From: an uncultured Rikenellaceae bacterium
GTDB taxonomy: Bacteria; Bacteroidota; Bacteroidia; Bacteroidales; Rikenellaceae
Reading direction: 5' to 3'
Assembly: GCA_944325305.1 (NCBI GenBank)
Contig: CALUZO010000012.1
Location: 17,164 to 81,163 of the forward strand
Length of the DNA: 64,000 bases
The notes below the pieces were generated by a model. That model searched no databases, was not told where the DNA came from, and saw nothing but the letters and a program-made list of their open reading frames with translations. Shown here one piece after another: positions 54,990 through 64,000 of the stretch (positions are counted from its first letter, which is position 1; every line of letters begins with the position of its first letter). A program made the translations under genes and the position numbers.

Positions 54990-55419
54990 CTTTATCTTCA
55001 ATATATTTTACGGCTATCAATATTTTAACAAAACAAAATACGTATGAAAAAATCAGATGACGATACGGCAGCATCGGCAATAGGCAAATTCCATATCGTT
55101 TTATCCATACGGATAATTCCGGGTACACGGTCCCTTCAGTAATTTCTGTCGGATATTCGTCTCGGATGACGGATATTCGGGCTCGACATTCTCGAGTACT
55201 GTTTTAACGACAGTTGAACGATCGGCAAAGCAAGCAGTGCTCCGTTTTCCACCGCAGCGCATTTTCTCATCATCACATGCTCGGCATCGTATGCCATGAT
55301 GCAATGCGGGCTTTCTTTATACTGATTACGTGTATCAATGCAAATGGAAAGAGAGGTTGGCTGTTTTCATCATCTGGGGCATATCGCCAACTCGCATCGC
55401 ATGAAACAGATATCACAAC
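54990..55419. other. Non-coding region between kdgK and the xylanase gene
   Basis: This stretch is 430 bases without a convincing gene. A 32-codon ATG frame at 55044-55142 is open but lacks a promoter and recognisable similarity. No hairpin terminator is seen for the xylanase gene, which ends at 55420. Confidence 0.4.
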
Positions 55420-56541
55420 TTAGTCCCTCTGTCCGCCACGTAAGATTATCTCTCGCACGAAAGGTTTTGGCTCGTAATTCCGGTCGAACAACAACGGGTA
55501 GTCTGTTCTTCCACGCACCGGAAAGTAATTTTTCCACGAATCTCCGTCTGTCAATCCCCACACCGTCACCCGGGTTATCACATCTGAATGCTTCTCGAAC
55601 ATTTCGAAGAACTCCTTCATCCGGGCGTTCCATGCATCCGACACCTCATCGGGAAGACCTTCTGTGTAAGGGTCGGCCTTTTTCCTGTACTCATCCGCCG
55701 GGATTGAGACATCCGCTCCTTGCCTTACAAACGGCAGCACACTCATGTCCCATTCCGTAACCATGACCTTGCATCCGGTACCGGCAAAAGCGAGTATGCT
55801 CTCCTCGAACTGCTCAACCGAAGGAGAATACATATCCATATGCCCCTGCATGCCTATCGCATCTATTCGTATTCCTCTCTCCTTAAGAGAGTTTACCATT
55901 TTTATCACTGCGTCGCGGCGTCCGGGAACAGTCATTCCGTAATCATTATAATAAAGTTCGGCATCCGGGTCAGCCTCATGAGCATATTGAAACGCCAACG
56001 GGATAAACTCTTCGCCCAAGATCTCATAGAACTTGCTTTTGCGATACGAACCATCTTCGACAATCGCCTCGTTCACGACATCCCACCCCTTCACTCTGCC
56101 TTTGTAGCGTCCCACTACGGTGGAGATATGGTCTTTCATACGTTTCTTCAACACTTCAGCCGAGACATCCCTACCCTGTTCGTCGACAAAAAACCAACCG
56201 GGTACCTGCGAGTGCCAGATAAGACAATGTCCTATGATGGCCATACCGTTCCTCTCTCCGAAATCGACGAACCGATCAGCCTCCCTGAAATCATAACGAT
56301 CTTCGGCCGGATGGAGTGAGGCGTTTTTCATACAATTCTCCGCCACGATAGAATTGAAATGCCGCTCGATTACCCTGACGGCAGCAGTATCCCGACCTGA
56401 AAACTGCCGTGCATTGAGCGCCACACCGACGAGGAAACGGTCGCCTACAGCATCTTTCAAAGAGGCTTCGGCAGCTTTAGGCTGCGCGCAGAGAATCGAA
56501 AAGGTCGAAAATGCAAAGAAAGAGAGTATCGATGCTTTCAT
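55420..56541 (-). CDS. Secreted endo-1,4-beta-xylanase, GH10
   Basis: The 373-residue enzyme has a short signal peptide (about 1-19) and a single GH10 TIM barrel. The acid/base is E158 in WDVVNEAI and the nucleophile is E263 in VTEWDMSV. Supporting motifs are [12 protein letters not shown] and YYNDYG. Cleavage of glucuronoxylan would ultimately release glucuronate-bearing oligosaccharides, matching the adjacent hexuronate genes. There is no carbohydrate-binding module. It is a single gene with a very short leader. Confidence 0.95.
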   Translation of the reverse strand: MKASILSFFAFSTFSILCAQPKAAEASLKDAVGDRFLVGVALNARQFSGRDTAAVRVIERHFNSIVAENCMKNASLHPAEDRYDFREADRFVDFGERNGMAIIGHCLIWHSQVPGWFFVDEQGRDVSAEVLKKRMKDHISTVVGRYKGRVKGWDVVNEAIVEDGSYRKSKFYEILGEEFIPLAFQYAHEADPDAELYYNDYGMTVPGRRDAVIKMVNSLKERGIRIDAIGMQGHMDMYSPSVEQFEESILAFAGTGCKVMVTEWDMSVLPFVRQGADVSIPADEYRKKADPYTEGLPDEVSDAWNARMKEFFEMFEKHSDVITRVTVWGLTDGDSWKNYFPVRGRTDYPLLFDRNYEPKPFVREIILRGGQRD

Positions 56542-56573
56542 ATTTGCAATATTTATCTATTTATGCAAATATA
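56539..56573 (-). promoter_or_regulatory. Promoter and inverted repeat of the GH10 gene
   Basis: The -7 box TATATTTG is read on the minus strand at 56566-56573, 25 nt from the ATG. ATATTTGCA (56540-56548) and TGCAAATAT (56564-56572) form a 9-nt inverted repeat that spans from the -7 box to the start codon, so one bound protein could cover both. Confidence 0.55.
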
Positions 56574-56686
56574 ATAACTCTTACGATCATATTACAGTGC
56601 CGACCGTTTTTCGATACCGCCAATGCCGGAACAAATACTCAGAACGAAATGTTTGACATAAAAAACACAAAAACGGATTTTTAGAG

Positions 56687-56694
56687 TACCTTTG
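56687..56694 (+). promoter_or_regulatory. Bacteroidetes -7 promoter box for the DeaD-like gene
   Basis: TACCTTTG lies 23 nt upstream of the ATG at 56717. Confidence 0.6.
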
Positions 56695-56716
56695 CGGCTC
56701 ATATACCGGACATTTG

Positions 56717-58654
56717 ATGAATCAATTAGAAGAATTCAAGGCTTTAGGGCTGTCGGACGACATACTTACCGACATCTCGAAAAAAGGATTCGAAACCCCT
56801 TCGGCCATCCAGAAACTGACAATCCCCCACCTGCTCAACACGCATAAAGACATAATAGCCCAGGCTCAGACGGGAACGGGGAAGACCGCAGCCTTCGGAC
56901 TCCCGATAATACAGCTTCTAACCGACAAAGAATCCATTCCTCAGGCACTTGTGCTGGTTCCCACACGCGAACTCGCACTGCAGGTCACGCAGGAATTGCA
57001 GTCGTTCAATTCGAAAGGACTGACGATAGCGCCCATATACGGCGGAGCCTCTATCGAGGAGCAATTACGCCGACTGAAAAAAGGAATCGACATAGTAGTC
57101 GGAACCCCCGGCCGTATCCTCGATCACATCCGCCGTCACACGCTCGACCTCTCGGAAATATCGTATCTGGTTCTGGACGAAGCCGACGAAATGCTGAACA
57201 TGGGCTTCATCGAGGACATCGAGAGTATTATGAACGAAATGCCGTCGTCAAAGCGAGTGTTGCTCTTCTCGGCAACCATGCCCGACCGGATAACCTCGCT
57301 GGCGAAAAACTACATGAAAGATCCAGACATACTTAAGGTCGAATCGAGAAACATAACCGCCGATCTTACAAACCAGATCTACTTCGAGGTGCGCGAAGAG
57401 GACAAACTGGACGCCCTTACGCGAATCATCGACGTAGAACCCGACTTTTACGGGATCGTATTCTCCCGCACCAAAGTGGGAGTCGACGAACTGGCAAACA
57501 GACTTATCGAGCGCGGATACTCGGCCGAAGGACTCCATGGCGACATTTCGCAGGCCCAGCGCGAAAAGATACTCAACAAATTCAGAAATCGGCACAGCAA
57601 CATACTCATAGCCACCGATGTGGCTGCCCGTGGCATAGACATCAACAACCTGACACACGTCATAAACTACTCGCTCCCGCAGGACAGCGAGAGCTATGTC
57701 CACCGCATAGGGCGAACCGGCCGCGCCGGCAACCAGGGAACGGCCATAACGTTCATATCCCCATCCGAGATGCGGCAGTTCGGATTTCTCAAGCGCAACA
57801 TCAAGGCCGACATAAAGCTCGAAAAACTCCCGACTCCGGCAGACGTCATCGCCATGAAGCGTAACCGCATCAAGGAGGAGCTATATTCCATCGTCGAAAG
57901 TGAAAATTACGGCGAATGCGAAAGCATGGCGGCAGAATTGCTCGAAACATATACCCCAGAAGTGGCCTTGAGCGCTCTGCTCCGCCTGGCATTCAAGGAC
58001 GAGTTGAACGAAAACAGCTATCCCGAGATACGCTCCATAAACGTCGACCGGAAAGGGAAAGCACGCATTTTCATAGCAGTGGGATTCAAGGACGGCTACG
58101 ACCCGCGCAAACTTGTCAAACTGCTCAAACGTGAGTGCGGACTGTCGGACCACAACATAGACGACGTGAAGGTATCCGAAGATTTTTCATTTGCCACTGT
58201 GCCTTTCGACAAAGCCAACAAGGTCGTGCATGCCCTGAACATGTTGTCAAAAGGTTGTCCTATAGCCGAGATTGCCAAAGAAAGATCTGTTGAGGGAGAG
58301 ACCGGGAATGGCCACTCAGTAAGATTAAAACACCGACAAGATTCGGAAAGAGGCAACGGTACTGCCAGAAGATCTCGCCTATCGGATCGCAAACAACACT
58401 CCGAAAAAGAGATAGACGAAGACAAACGTACTCGTAAAACCAGAACCGCGGACAAAGCATCAGTCAAATTATCAAGGAAAGCCGACAAAACGATTTCGCT
58501 TCCGGCCGACTGGTTCGACGAATTCATAGACGACAAACCGGGCAGAAAAGGCGACAACTCAGCCGCTGCCAGAAAGAGAATCAAAAACAAAGCGAAAAAA
58601 TCTGTCTCCAAAGCCTCCCTCATGAAGAAAAAGGGAAAAAGCAAGAGACGATAA
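56717..58654 (+). CDS. deaD: DEAD-box RNA helicase, DeaD/CsdA-like
   Basis: The 645-residue helicase has a Q motif (GFETPSAIQ), motif I AQTGTGKT (50-57), Ia PTRELA, II DEAD (VLDEADEML), III SAT and VI HRIGRTGRAG. After the core come a dimerisation-like helical region and a DbpA/CsdA-type RNA-binding domain (roughly 445-520, IRSINVDRKGKARIFIAV). A low-complexity, Arg/Lys-rich tail covers the last 120 residues. It probably unwinds structured mRNA and rRNA, notably in the cold. ATG 56717 is preferred over the TTG one codon earlier. Confidence 0.94.
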   Translation: MNQLEEFKALGLSDDILTDISKKGFETPSAIQKLTIPHLLNTHKDIIAQAQTGTGKTAAFGLPIIQLLTDKESIPQALVLVPTRELALQVTQELQSFNSKGLTIAPIYGGASIEEQLRRLKKGIDIVVGTPGRILDHIRRHTLDLSEISYLVLDEADEMLNMGFIEDIESIMNEMPSSKRVLLFSATMPDRITSLAKNYMKDPDILKVESRNITADLTNQIYFEVREEDKLDALTRIIDVEPDFYGIVFSRTKVGVDELANRLIERGYSAEGLHGDISQAQREKILNKFRNRHSNILIATDVAARGIDINNLTHVINYSLPQDSESYVHRIGRTGRAGNQGTAITFISPSEMRQFGFLKRNIKADIKLEKLPTPADVIAMKRNRIKEELYSIVESENYGECESMAAELLETYTPEVALSALLRLAFKDELNENSYPEIRSINVDRKGKARIFIAVGFKDGYDPRKLVKLLKRECGLSDHNIDDVKVSEDFSFATVPFDKANKVVHALNMLSKGCPIAEIAKERSVEGETGNGHSVRLKHRQDSERGNGTARRSRLSDRKQHSEKEIDEDKRTRKTRTADKASVKLSRKADKTISLPADWFDEFIDDKPGRKGDNSAAARKRIKNKAKKSVSKASLMKKKGKSKRR

Positions 58655-58670
58655 ACCCGTATCAAATACG

Positions 58671-58708
58671 ATAAAATACCCCGGAAATTGATTTCCGGGG
58701 TATTTTAT
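58671..58708. terminator. Bidirectional terminator after the DeaD-like gene
   Basis: The 18-nt arms 58671-58688 and 58691-58708 are perfect complements (ATAAAATACCCCGGAAAT) around TG. A/T-rich feet on both sides suit termination of the plus-strand helicase and perhaps the minus-strand MFS gene. The 217 bases to the MFS stop contain no gene. Confidence 0.88.
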
Positions 58709-58925
58709 GGCCAAAAGCCGAACATATTCGGAATCATTCCGTCTTCCCTCACGCCAGAGTTCCAAAGCCAATCAGCCAAACGGCCACTTCTCCATTACAC
58801 CGACAATTACCCGACAAATCGAGACAGCCATCGTCCGTAGCCATCCGCCGATATAGGAATACAATAGCCTTAACATGCGCTGAACTCACAGCGCGGGCAT
58901 GCATCCCTTCAATGCCACAAACCAC

Positions 58926-60140
58926 TTACGGTTGCCGGTCCAGTTTCATAGCCGACGGAACAAAAAAGGCTATCAAACCTATGACCATTATGATCGCACC
59001 GCACATAATGAACGATGTCGTCAGCCCGAGTCCGTCGGCGAAGAACCCTATTCCTATAAGCCCAACCATGGCCGGCAAAAGGCTCAGCGTATAGTACATC
59101 GAAAATACCCTTCCCAAAGAGGATGAGTCGACATTTGTCTGGATTATGCCCGTAAAAGAAGCCTGTTGTACGGCACCCGAAACACCGGCCAAAGCGGTCA
59201 GCACCGCAAACCAGAAATATCCGTCAGACGACAGAAGCCCCGACAGCAGGAACGTTGCCCCGCACACGACATACATCCAGTTTACCAATCCTACCCTGTT
59301 GACCTTATACACCCTCGCCCCCATGATTATTCCGCCAAACAAGGCACCGACACTCCATATCGCCTCGACAAGTCCGGCCTGAAACTCCGTCCCATTAAAA
59401 TACTGAAACGTCATCAACGGAAACAATACACTAACGGGCATAAGAAATATCGAGACAAGCACGGCAAAAAGAAACACCCAGCCGAGACCCCTGTTCCCGA
59501 GTATAACCATGAAACCGTCTCTCATCTCGACAAGTATGTTTGCAGCCTTCCCGTTGGTTTTTTCAGGATTGGGAATATCTACAAAAAACAGTGAACCGAC
59601 CGCTATCAAAGCTCCGCCGACATCGAACATCAGGACGTACTCTATATCCCACATGGCAATGAACATTGCCCCCAGCGCAGGGCCGGCAATCATGCTCACG
59701 GATGATATTATCTGGTTTATGCCGGCTATCCTGGTGAGTTGATCGGCAGGCGCAAGCATAGGTACCGATGCCTGCATGGAGGGCATGTGAAAAGCCGACC
59801 CGACAGAACGCACAATCAAAACAAGAAATATGTGCCAGATCTGTGCAATATCGAGCCAGAAAAGAACGGCCAGGATCAATGTGCAGAAAGCTATGAACGA
59901 ATCGGAAAGCATCATGACCAGTTTACGGTCCCAGCGGTCGATGAGCACTCCGGAGAAAGGTCCCAGAACCGTTTGCGGAAACAATGCGGCGATTGTAGCC
60001 CATGCCAGTATCTCGGCCGAACCAGTTCTGAGGCTGAGCCAGATAACAATAGCAAAATTTACGAGACTGCTTGTAAGCAGCGAAAAAAATTGTCCTGTCC
60101 AGATTATACCGAAGGTTTTCCTCCAATTATTGGTTCCCAT
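58926..60140 (-). CDS. MFS efflux transporter (MefA/EntS-like)
   Basis: The 404-residue permease has 12 TM segments and begins WRKTFGIIWTGQFFSLLTSSLVNFAI in its first helix. GVLIDRWDRKLVMM in loop 2-3 is the MFS A-motif. This N-terminus and the RVFSMYYTLSLLPAMVG region match the MFS_3 group of drug and siderophore exporters. The substrate cannot be read. It is divergent from the nitroreductase gene and has a promoter box about 200 nt upstream. Confidence 0.88.
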   Translation of the reverse strand: MGTNNWRKTFGIIWTGQFFSLLTSSLVNFAIVIWLSLRTGSAEILAWATIAALFPQTVLGPFSGVLIDRWDRKLVMMLSDSFIAFCTLILAVLFWLDIAQIWHIFLVLIVRSVGSAFHMPSMQASVPMLAPADQLTRIAGINQIISSVSMIAGPALGAMFIAMWDIEYVLMFDVGGALIAVGSLFFVDIPNPEKTNGKAANILVEMRDGFMVILGNRGLGWVFLFAVLVSIFLMPVSVLFPLMTFQYFNGTEFQAGLVEAIWSVGALFGGIIMGARVYKVNRVGLVNWMYVVCGATFLLSGLLSSDGYFWFAVLTALAGVSGAVQQASFTGIIQTNVDSSSLGRVFSMYYTLSLLPAMVGLIGIGFFADGLGLTTSFIMCGAIIMVIGLIAFFVPSAMKLDRQP

Positions 60141-60340
60141 TTCGTTTCTCTAATGCAATCACTGTGGCAAACGGACATAAACCTTGTTTGCCGAGCCAAA
60201 TCAGATGAACATGAAACTGTGAATCGTGCGTTGCTAACGGAACGCAAAAAACGGCATGACTGCAGATCGTAACGGAATCCGCACGCAAATACCGAACGGC
60301 ACTTTGCCGGTAATGAACAATAAAATATTTATTGAAGGTG

Positions 60341-60348
60341 CAAAGATA
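60341..60348 (-). promoter_or_regulatory. Bacteroidetes -7 promoter box for the MFS gene
   Basis: The minus strand reads TATCTTTG, 200 nt upstream of the MFS ATG, so the leader would be unusually long. It lies in the shared divergent region with the nitroreductase gene, where the plus strand has only the near match CATATTTG (60383-60390). Confidence 0.5.
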
Positions 60349-60453
60349 CGCAAATTTGGCAGTTCTCGACAATGCCTCTTAGCATATTTGTTGTATATTG
60401 CATACATTGGTTTTTATGGTCCGACATGTCTCATCCAATGGATATTTTATAAT

Positions 60454-60987
60454 ATGAACTTCAAAGAACTGGCTCTGCAGAGGCAGAGCGTCCGCAAATA
60501 TCTCGACAAACCCGTCGAAAAGGAAAAACTCGAACAATGTATTGAAACAGCAAGAGTTTCGCCATCGGCCCACAACAGCCAACCGTGGAAATTCATCGTA
60601 ATAGACGACCCGCAGCTCAGAACGCAGGTCGGCGAATGTGCTGTCGGCATGGGTATGAACAAGTTCGCACCATCGGCACCAGTTATAATCGCCATGGTTC
60701 TCGAGAAAATGGGTACGCTAACATCGATAGCGAGTGTCATAAAGGACAAGGAATTTTCGCTACTCGACCTGGGTATGGCAGCCAACCAGTTATGTCTGCA
60801 GGCAGCTGACCTCGGGCTGGGAACTTGCATCATAGGCTGGTTCGACGAGAAGAAAGTAAAACGATTGCTTGGCGTCGACAAGAAAAAAAGGGTCCCGTTG
60901 ATTATAACCCTGGGGTATACCGATGCGCCAACACGTCCTAAAATCAGGAAATCCGTAGAAAGCATCTGCAGTTGGAACAAATATTGA
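60454..60987 (+). CDS. Nitroreductase-family FMN oxidoreductase
   Basis: The 177-residue flavoprotein has the FMN phosphate site RQSVRKYLDKPV at the N-terminus, SPSAHNSQPWKFIV (about 36-50) and the C-terminal GLGTCIIGWFDEKKVKRLL. The size fits the small two-helix-inserted nitroreductases that reduce nitro compounds, quinones or flavins with NAD(P)H; the natural substrate is unknown. I use ATG 60454. The longer frame from 60256 runs across the divergent promoter region. Confidence 0.92.
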   Translation: MNFKELALQRQSVRKYLDKPVEKEKLEQCIETARVSPSAHNSQPWKFIVIDDPQLRTQVGECAVGMGMNKFAPSAPVIIAMVLEKMGTLTSIASVIKDKEFSLLDLGMAANQLCLQAADLGLGTCIIGWFDEKKVKRLLGVDKKKRVPLIITLGYTDAPTRPKIRKSVESICSWNKY

Positions 60988-61406
60988 TGCCGCGAAAACC
61001 ATGGTAATGTCGCCGCCCATGGCTGTCAGATCACCGGACAGTCAATTCCTGTAAACAAGCATCACAATCAGCTTCTGCTTATAAATACGACATTCGCCGT
61101 ACCGATTCTGACCAACGGTTTCCATTTCTCAGACAATGAGGACGGATCACATCAAACAAACTCCGTTAAACATCAACCGAACCGGTTATTCACGAATGAC
61201 ACAAGCTATCGGAACTAGAATCCGAAGCCACAGACAGGATGGGGAAAGAGGTATTATTATCAATCGCAAGAGCCGATCGCACAATGTAATAGCATAAGAT
61301 TAGCCCCCATCCGAAGGTGCTCTCGTATGCGCATCACGTAACGTTCGCAGATCCGGGCCGAAAAGAAAGACTCATAAAGCCGCAGACCCGACCCCGGAAA
61401 GAATAT
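60988..61406. other. Non-coding region between the nitroreductase and ybaK genes
   Basis: These 420 bases lie between convergent genes. There is no open frame with a credible start and no clear terminator hairpin, which is unusual here, as most convergent gaps in this window have one. Confidence 0.4.
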
Positions 61407-61886
61407 TCATAAAATAATATCTGCTACCGTGGCATCGAGAAATCCGACCAGATCGAGCGGGGCTATCCTTATCTGAAGCCCCCTGACACCGGCACTGATA
61501 AAAATCTCGTTTTCGTCGAGAGCATGGGAATCTACATACGTCGGGAAACGCTTCTTCATACCTATCGGAGAACATCCGCCGCGAATATAACCCGTAAGTG
61601 GCAATAAATTCTTCACCGGGATCAGCTCGACTTTCTTGTTACCAGACACCTTGGCGACCTTTTTCAGGTCCACTTCGGCATCCCCCGGCACAACGCATAC
61701 GAAATAGCCGCTACGATCGCCGTGAAGGACCAACGTCTTGAACAATAATCCCGCCCTAACGCCAAGCTGCTGGGCAACATGCACGGCAGACAGATCGCTC
61801 TCATCAACGACATAGGTATTGAGGCCGTACTTCACTCCGGCCTTATCAAGCAACCTTGCCGCATTAGTTTTCATTTCCTTTCCCAT
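61407..61886 (-). CDS. ybaK: Cys-tRNA(Pro)/aminoacyl-tRNA deacylase, YbaK/EbsC family
   Basis: The 159-residue editing protein of the YbaK superfamily hydrolyses mischarged tRNA in trans. Conserved elements are AQQLGVRAGLLFKTLV, the catalytic Lys region GNKKVELIPVKNL, the GYIRGGCSPIGMKK loop and DENEIFISAGVRG. The N-terminus fits two starts: 61886 (MGKEMKTNAARLLDK) or 61874 (MKTNAARLLDK), the latter preceded by the purine-rich GGGAAAGGAA. Confidence 0.93.
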   Translation of the reverse strand: MGKEMKTNAARLLDKAGVKYGLNTYVVDESDLSAVHVAQQLGVRAGLLFKTLVLHGDRSGYFVCVVPGDAEVDLKKVAKVSGNKKVELIPVKNLLPLTGYIRGGCSPIGMKKRFPTYVDSHALDENEIFISAGVRGLQIRIAPLDLVGFLDATVADIIL

Positions 61887-62134
61887 TTTTGCTCAACTTA
61901 CTTACAGGCTCGACATCTCATCAGAAAGCATGTTTAGAATACAGTTGTCCGGCCTCACGATACAATTCTTCCATGATTATCGGTCAGGCATATGCACGTG
62001 ATCTTCCTGGCGCTATCCACATCCATGCACCAACCCTCCATTCCGGGTTTCTCGACAAGCGTGGCGGCATTAGCGTTCGAATATCCGGCACCTATGCTGT
62101 CGCTGAATCCATCTCTCATCAATTAGTCAGCAAA

Positions 62135-62311
62135 TCATTTGTCTGGACAGAGATGACATACCGACATAGAACCATCTCCACAAACGTTCTCGGCATCACA
62201 AAAAAACAATCCCGAGATTCGTTCGTTTGCCGTATTACACACGCCATACACGGCAAAGATAACCAATCCCGCCAACGAAACCAGCACCAGAAGATCCCAT
62301 AAACAATCCAT
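62135..62311 (-). CDS. Possible 58-residue membrane peptide
   Basis: An ATG-to-TGA frame of 58 codons encodes one strong hydrophobic helix (LLVLVSLAGLVIFAVYGV, about 7-24). A Cys-containing tail follows (CNTANERISG, CDAENVCG, CHLCPDK) with six or more cysteines. An in-frame stop lies 18 nt upstream, so the start is unambiguous. I see no exact promoter box, and I do not recognise the sequence. It occupies the otherwise empty gap between ybaK and rhlE. It may be a real small membrane protein or chance. Confidence 0.3.
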   Translation of the reverse strand: MDCLWDLLVLVSLAGLVIFAVYGVCNTANERISGLFFCDAENVCGDGSMSVCHLCPDK

Positions 62312-62404
62312 CGCTACTTTATTTCGTTATAATACATTAATCTCAAAAATGTTAACGATTCATTATCCGCAAAATAAAATACTGCTTTTTATATAATTTA
62401 AGAG

Positions 62405-62412
62405 TATCTTTG
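62405..62412 (+). promoter_or_regulatory. Bacteroidetes -7 promoter box for the RhlE-like gene
   Basis: TATCTTTG lies 89 nt before ATG 62501. An in-frame GTG at 62426 would be only 14 nt downstream of the box. Confidence 0.6.
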
Positions 62413-62500
62413 CGAGATATTTTTTGTGTCTAAAAACAACACTGTCGCAAAAGGCGACGGTAAACACGATTATGCTGCATCATTGCAGCTATGCGACATT

Positions 62501-63775
62501 ATGACATTCAAGGAATTAAGCATCTCCGGAAAAATACTGAAGGCAATTAGGGAAAAGGGATACGATACTCCCACCCCGATACAGGAAAAAGCAATCCCGA
62601 TAGCACTGCAAGGTAAAGACATCCTCGGCATCGCACAGACAGGAACAGGTAAAACAGCCGCATTCGCAATACCTATCATAAACAATCTGATTATCGCTGC
62701 GAAAGAAGAAGCCCGAATAGTACGGGAACAAACATCATGCATATCCGCCGAACACCAGAATGAAAACTTGGCGTCTGCAGACAAGGAGGCCCGCACCGGA
62801 GATTCACTCCCGAACGGACAGCATAACAGCAGTCGGACACACAGCCAAAACAAGCCTTCATCAAGACACAAGATCAAAGCTCTCATAATAACCCCGACAC
62901 GCGAATTAGCCGCACAGATAAGTGACTGCATAAGAGACTACTCGAAATACACGAATCTGCAACACTGCGTCATATTCGGCGGCGTCAAACAGAAACCTCA
63001 AACAGACAAACTGCAACGCGGCGTAGACATACTCATAGCTACTCCTGGCCGTTTGAACGATCTGATCAATCAGGGATTCGTCACTCTCGATACGATTACG
63101 CACTTAGTCTTGGACGAAGCCGACCGCATGCTCGATATGGGTTTCATAGCCGACATCAAATGGATCGTTTCGCGTCTGCCCGAGAAACGTCAGACACTTT
63201 TTTTTTCGGCCACCATGCCTCCGGCAATAGTTTCGCTCTCGCGTTCGATGCTCGATCATCCTGTACGCATAGAGATAGCTCCCGAAGCCCCGATCGTCGA
63301 GACCATAGACCAGATGATGTATTTCGTCGATCAGAAAGACAAACGGAACCTGCTGATCGAACTTCTCAAAAAAGAGAGTGATAAATCGGTACTCGTATTC
63401 GCACGCACAAAACACGGGGCAGACAGAATAGCCAAAACACTCTCAAAAGCGGGAATAGAAAGCGAAGCCATACACGGCGACAAGACTCAGGGTGCACGTC
63501 AACGTGCCCTCACCAACTTCAAGAGCGGCAAAACAAGAGTAATGATAGCCACCGACATCGCCGCACGCGGACTCGACATCAACAATTTACCTATGGTTAT
63601 CAACTATGATATGCCGGACATGGCAGAAACTTACGTTCACCGTATAGGACGTACCGGAAGGGCCGGTCATAAAGGAATAGCTCTCTCTTTCTGTACCGAA
63701 GAAGAACACAACATGTACCGCGACATACAGAAACTCACCGGAAAACCTATCCCAGCAGAATTATACTCTTATTAA
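62501..63775 (+). CDS. rhlE: DEAD-box RNA helicase, RhlE-like
   Basis: The 424-residue helicase starts MTFKELSIS, the family N-terminus. Motif I AQTGTGKT is at 45-52, Ia PTRELA at 132-137, II DEAD (VLDEADRMLDMGF), III SAT and VI HRIGRTGRAG. Between motifs I and Ia lies a hydrophilic, Ser/Glu/Asn/His-rich insertion of roughly 40-55 residues (about 68-124) that is absent from usual RhlE. There is no basic C-terminal tail, and the protein stops shortly after the core. The upstream GTG at 62426 could add 25 residues without homology. Confidence 0.9.
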   Translation: MTFKELSISGKILKAIREKGYDTPTPIQEKAIPIALQGKDILGIAQTGTGKTAAFAIPIINNLIIAAKEEARIVREQTSCISAEHQNENLASADKEARTGDSLPNGQHNSSRTHSQNKPSSRHKIKALIITPTRELAAQISDCIRDYSKYTNLQHCVIFGGVKQKPQTDKLQRGVDILIATPGRLNDLINQGFVTLDTITHLVLDEADRMLDMGFIADIKWIVSRLPEKRQTLFFSATMPPAIVSLSRSMLDHPVRIEIAPEAPIVETIDQMMYFVDQKDKRNLLIELLKKESDKSVLVFARTKHGADRIAKTLSKAGIESEAIHGDKTQGARQRALTNFKSGKTRVMIATDIAARGLDINNLPMVINYDMPDMAETYVHRIGRTGRAGHKGIALSFCTEEEHNMYRDIQKLTGKPIPAELYSY

Positions 63776-63876
63776 CATTACGGCAGGGATACATGCCTCG
63801 ATTCATGCCGGTATAGACATGAGGAAAACGGGAAATGTTTTCCTTATGTATTATGTTCACGCGCATCTACACCCAT

Positions 63877-63912
63877 AAAAAAGCGACAGGAGTTATATAT
63901 GTCTCCTGTCGC
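63877..63912 (-). terminator. Terminator of a minus-strand gene beyond the right edge
   Basis: GCGACAGGAG (63883-63892) and CTCCTGTCGC (63903-63912) form a 10-bp stem. An A6 run at 63877-63882 becomes T6 on the minus strand. The bases 63913-64000 are A/T-rich with no coding start, so the gene it serves probably ends just outside the window. Confidence 0.8.
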
Positions 63913-64000
63913 ATTGATTATGGTTTTTTTAGGGTTATGATTCTGTTTAGTTATATATTTTACTCATTGATGTTTGTTTTTTACAGGATCATTTCCACAC

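Noticed and set aside
55044..55142. 32-codon frame MKKSDDDTAAS... upstream of the xylanase 3' end
   Set aside because: Too short, no promoter box and no recognisable similarity; reported only as part of a non-coding region.
61889..62302. 137-codon plus-strand frame between ybaK and rhlE
   Set aside because: Composition is unlike a protein (Ser/His/Arg-rich without pattern) and it overlaps the better minus-strand small membrane frame.
62426..62500. GTG start giving rhlE 25 more residues
   Set aside because: The added segment has no family similarity; ATG 62501 gives the standard MTFKEL N-terminus. It stays possible because the promoter box is only 14 nt upstream of the GTG.

Overview
The window looks like a chromosomal core segment of a Bacteroidota organism, probably order Bacteroidales. 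The strongest evidence is an A/T-rich box, TAnnTTTG, matching the Bacteroidetes -7 promoter element. I find it 5' of at least 22 genes on both strands, and once (gapA) with a TTTG 19 nt further upstream. Gene families typical of the phylum agree: DUF4834, DUF4890, a DUF6769-like protein, fused KorA with KorB, an SDR-type UxuB, and secreted GH43, GH130 and GH10 enzymes. I cannot name the genus. I see no insertion sequence, prophage, integron or CRISPR array, and base composition looks even.

Layout, left to right. 1-12.7 kb is housekeeping: a GNAT protein, lepA, a UbiA-family prenyltransferase, an ACT-domain protein divergent from lysC-lysA, pheT-guaA and mazG. 12.8-17.2 kb holds a gamma carbonic anhydrase homologue, a LytS/LytT two-component pair, a secreted DUF4890 protein whose promoter overlaps a clean inverted repeat, a SLOG-fold (DUF1273) protein and rubredoxin. 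17.8-26.5 kb holds purB, DUF4834-mlaE-mlaF, gapA, ispF, pepD, a minimal MscS channel and fabI. 26.6-32.8 kb is a four-gene metal-efflux operon (DUF6769-like protein, His-rich adaptor, RND pump, outer-membrane factor). 33-37.6 kb pairs a CoA-transferase divergently with korA-korB. 37.9-47.6 kb holds a GH130-GH43 pair, a large TPR protein, purA, an OmpA-type lipoprotein, tRNA-Gln(CUG), ugd and yqeY.

47.8-56.5 kb is the most coherent functional block, all on the minus strand: exuT-uxuB-uxuA-uxaC, then kdgK-kdgA, then a secreted GH10 xylanase. Together they would import glucuronate and carry it through fructuronate, mannonate, KDG and KDPG to pyruvate and glyceraldehyde 3-phosphate. The xylanase suggests glucuronoxylan as a source. 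No altronate branch (uxaA, PF01232-type uxaB) and no regulator gene are present.

56.7-64 kb holds two DEAD-box helicases (DeaD/CsdA-like and RhlE-like) flanking an MFS exporter, a nitroreductase, YbaK and a possible 58-residue membrane peptide.

Many gene ends carry very regular, often perfect, palindromic terminators, several placed to serve convergent genes. I did not find an obviously new multi-gene defence or metabolic system. The best candidates for new biology are the regulatory palindromes next to the LytST pair and the SLOG gene, the orphan ACT protein facing lysC, the hairpins between the hexuronate genes, and the small membrane ORF.
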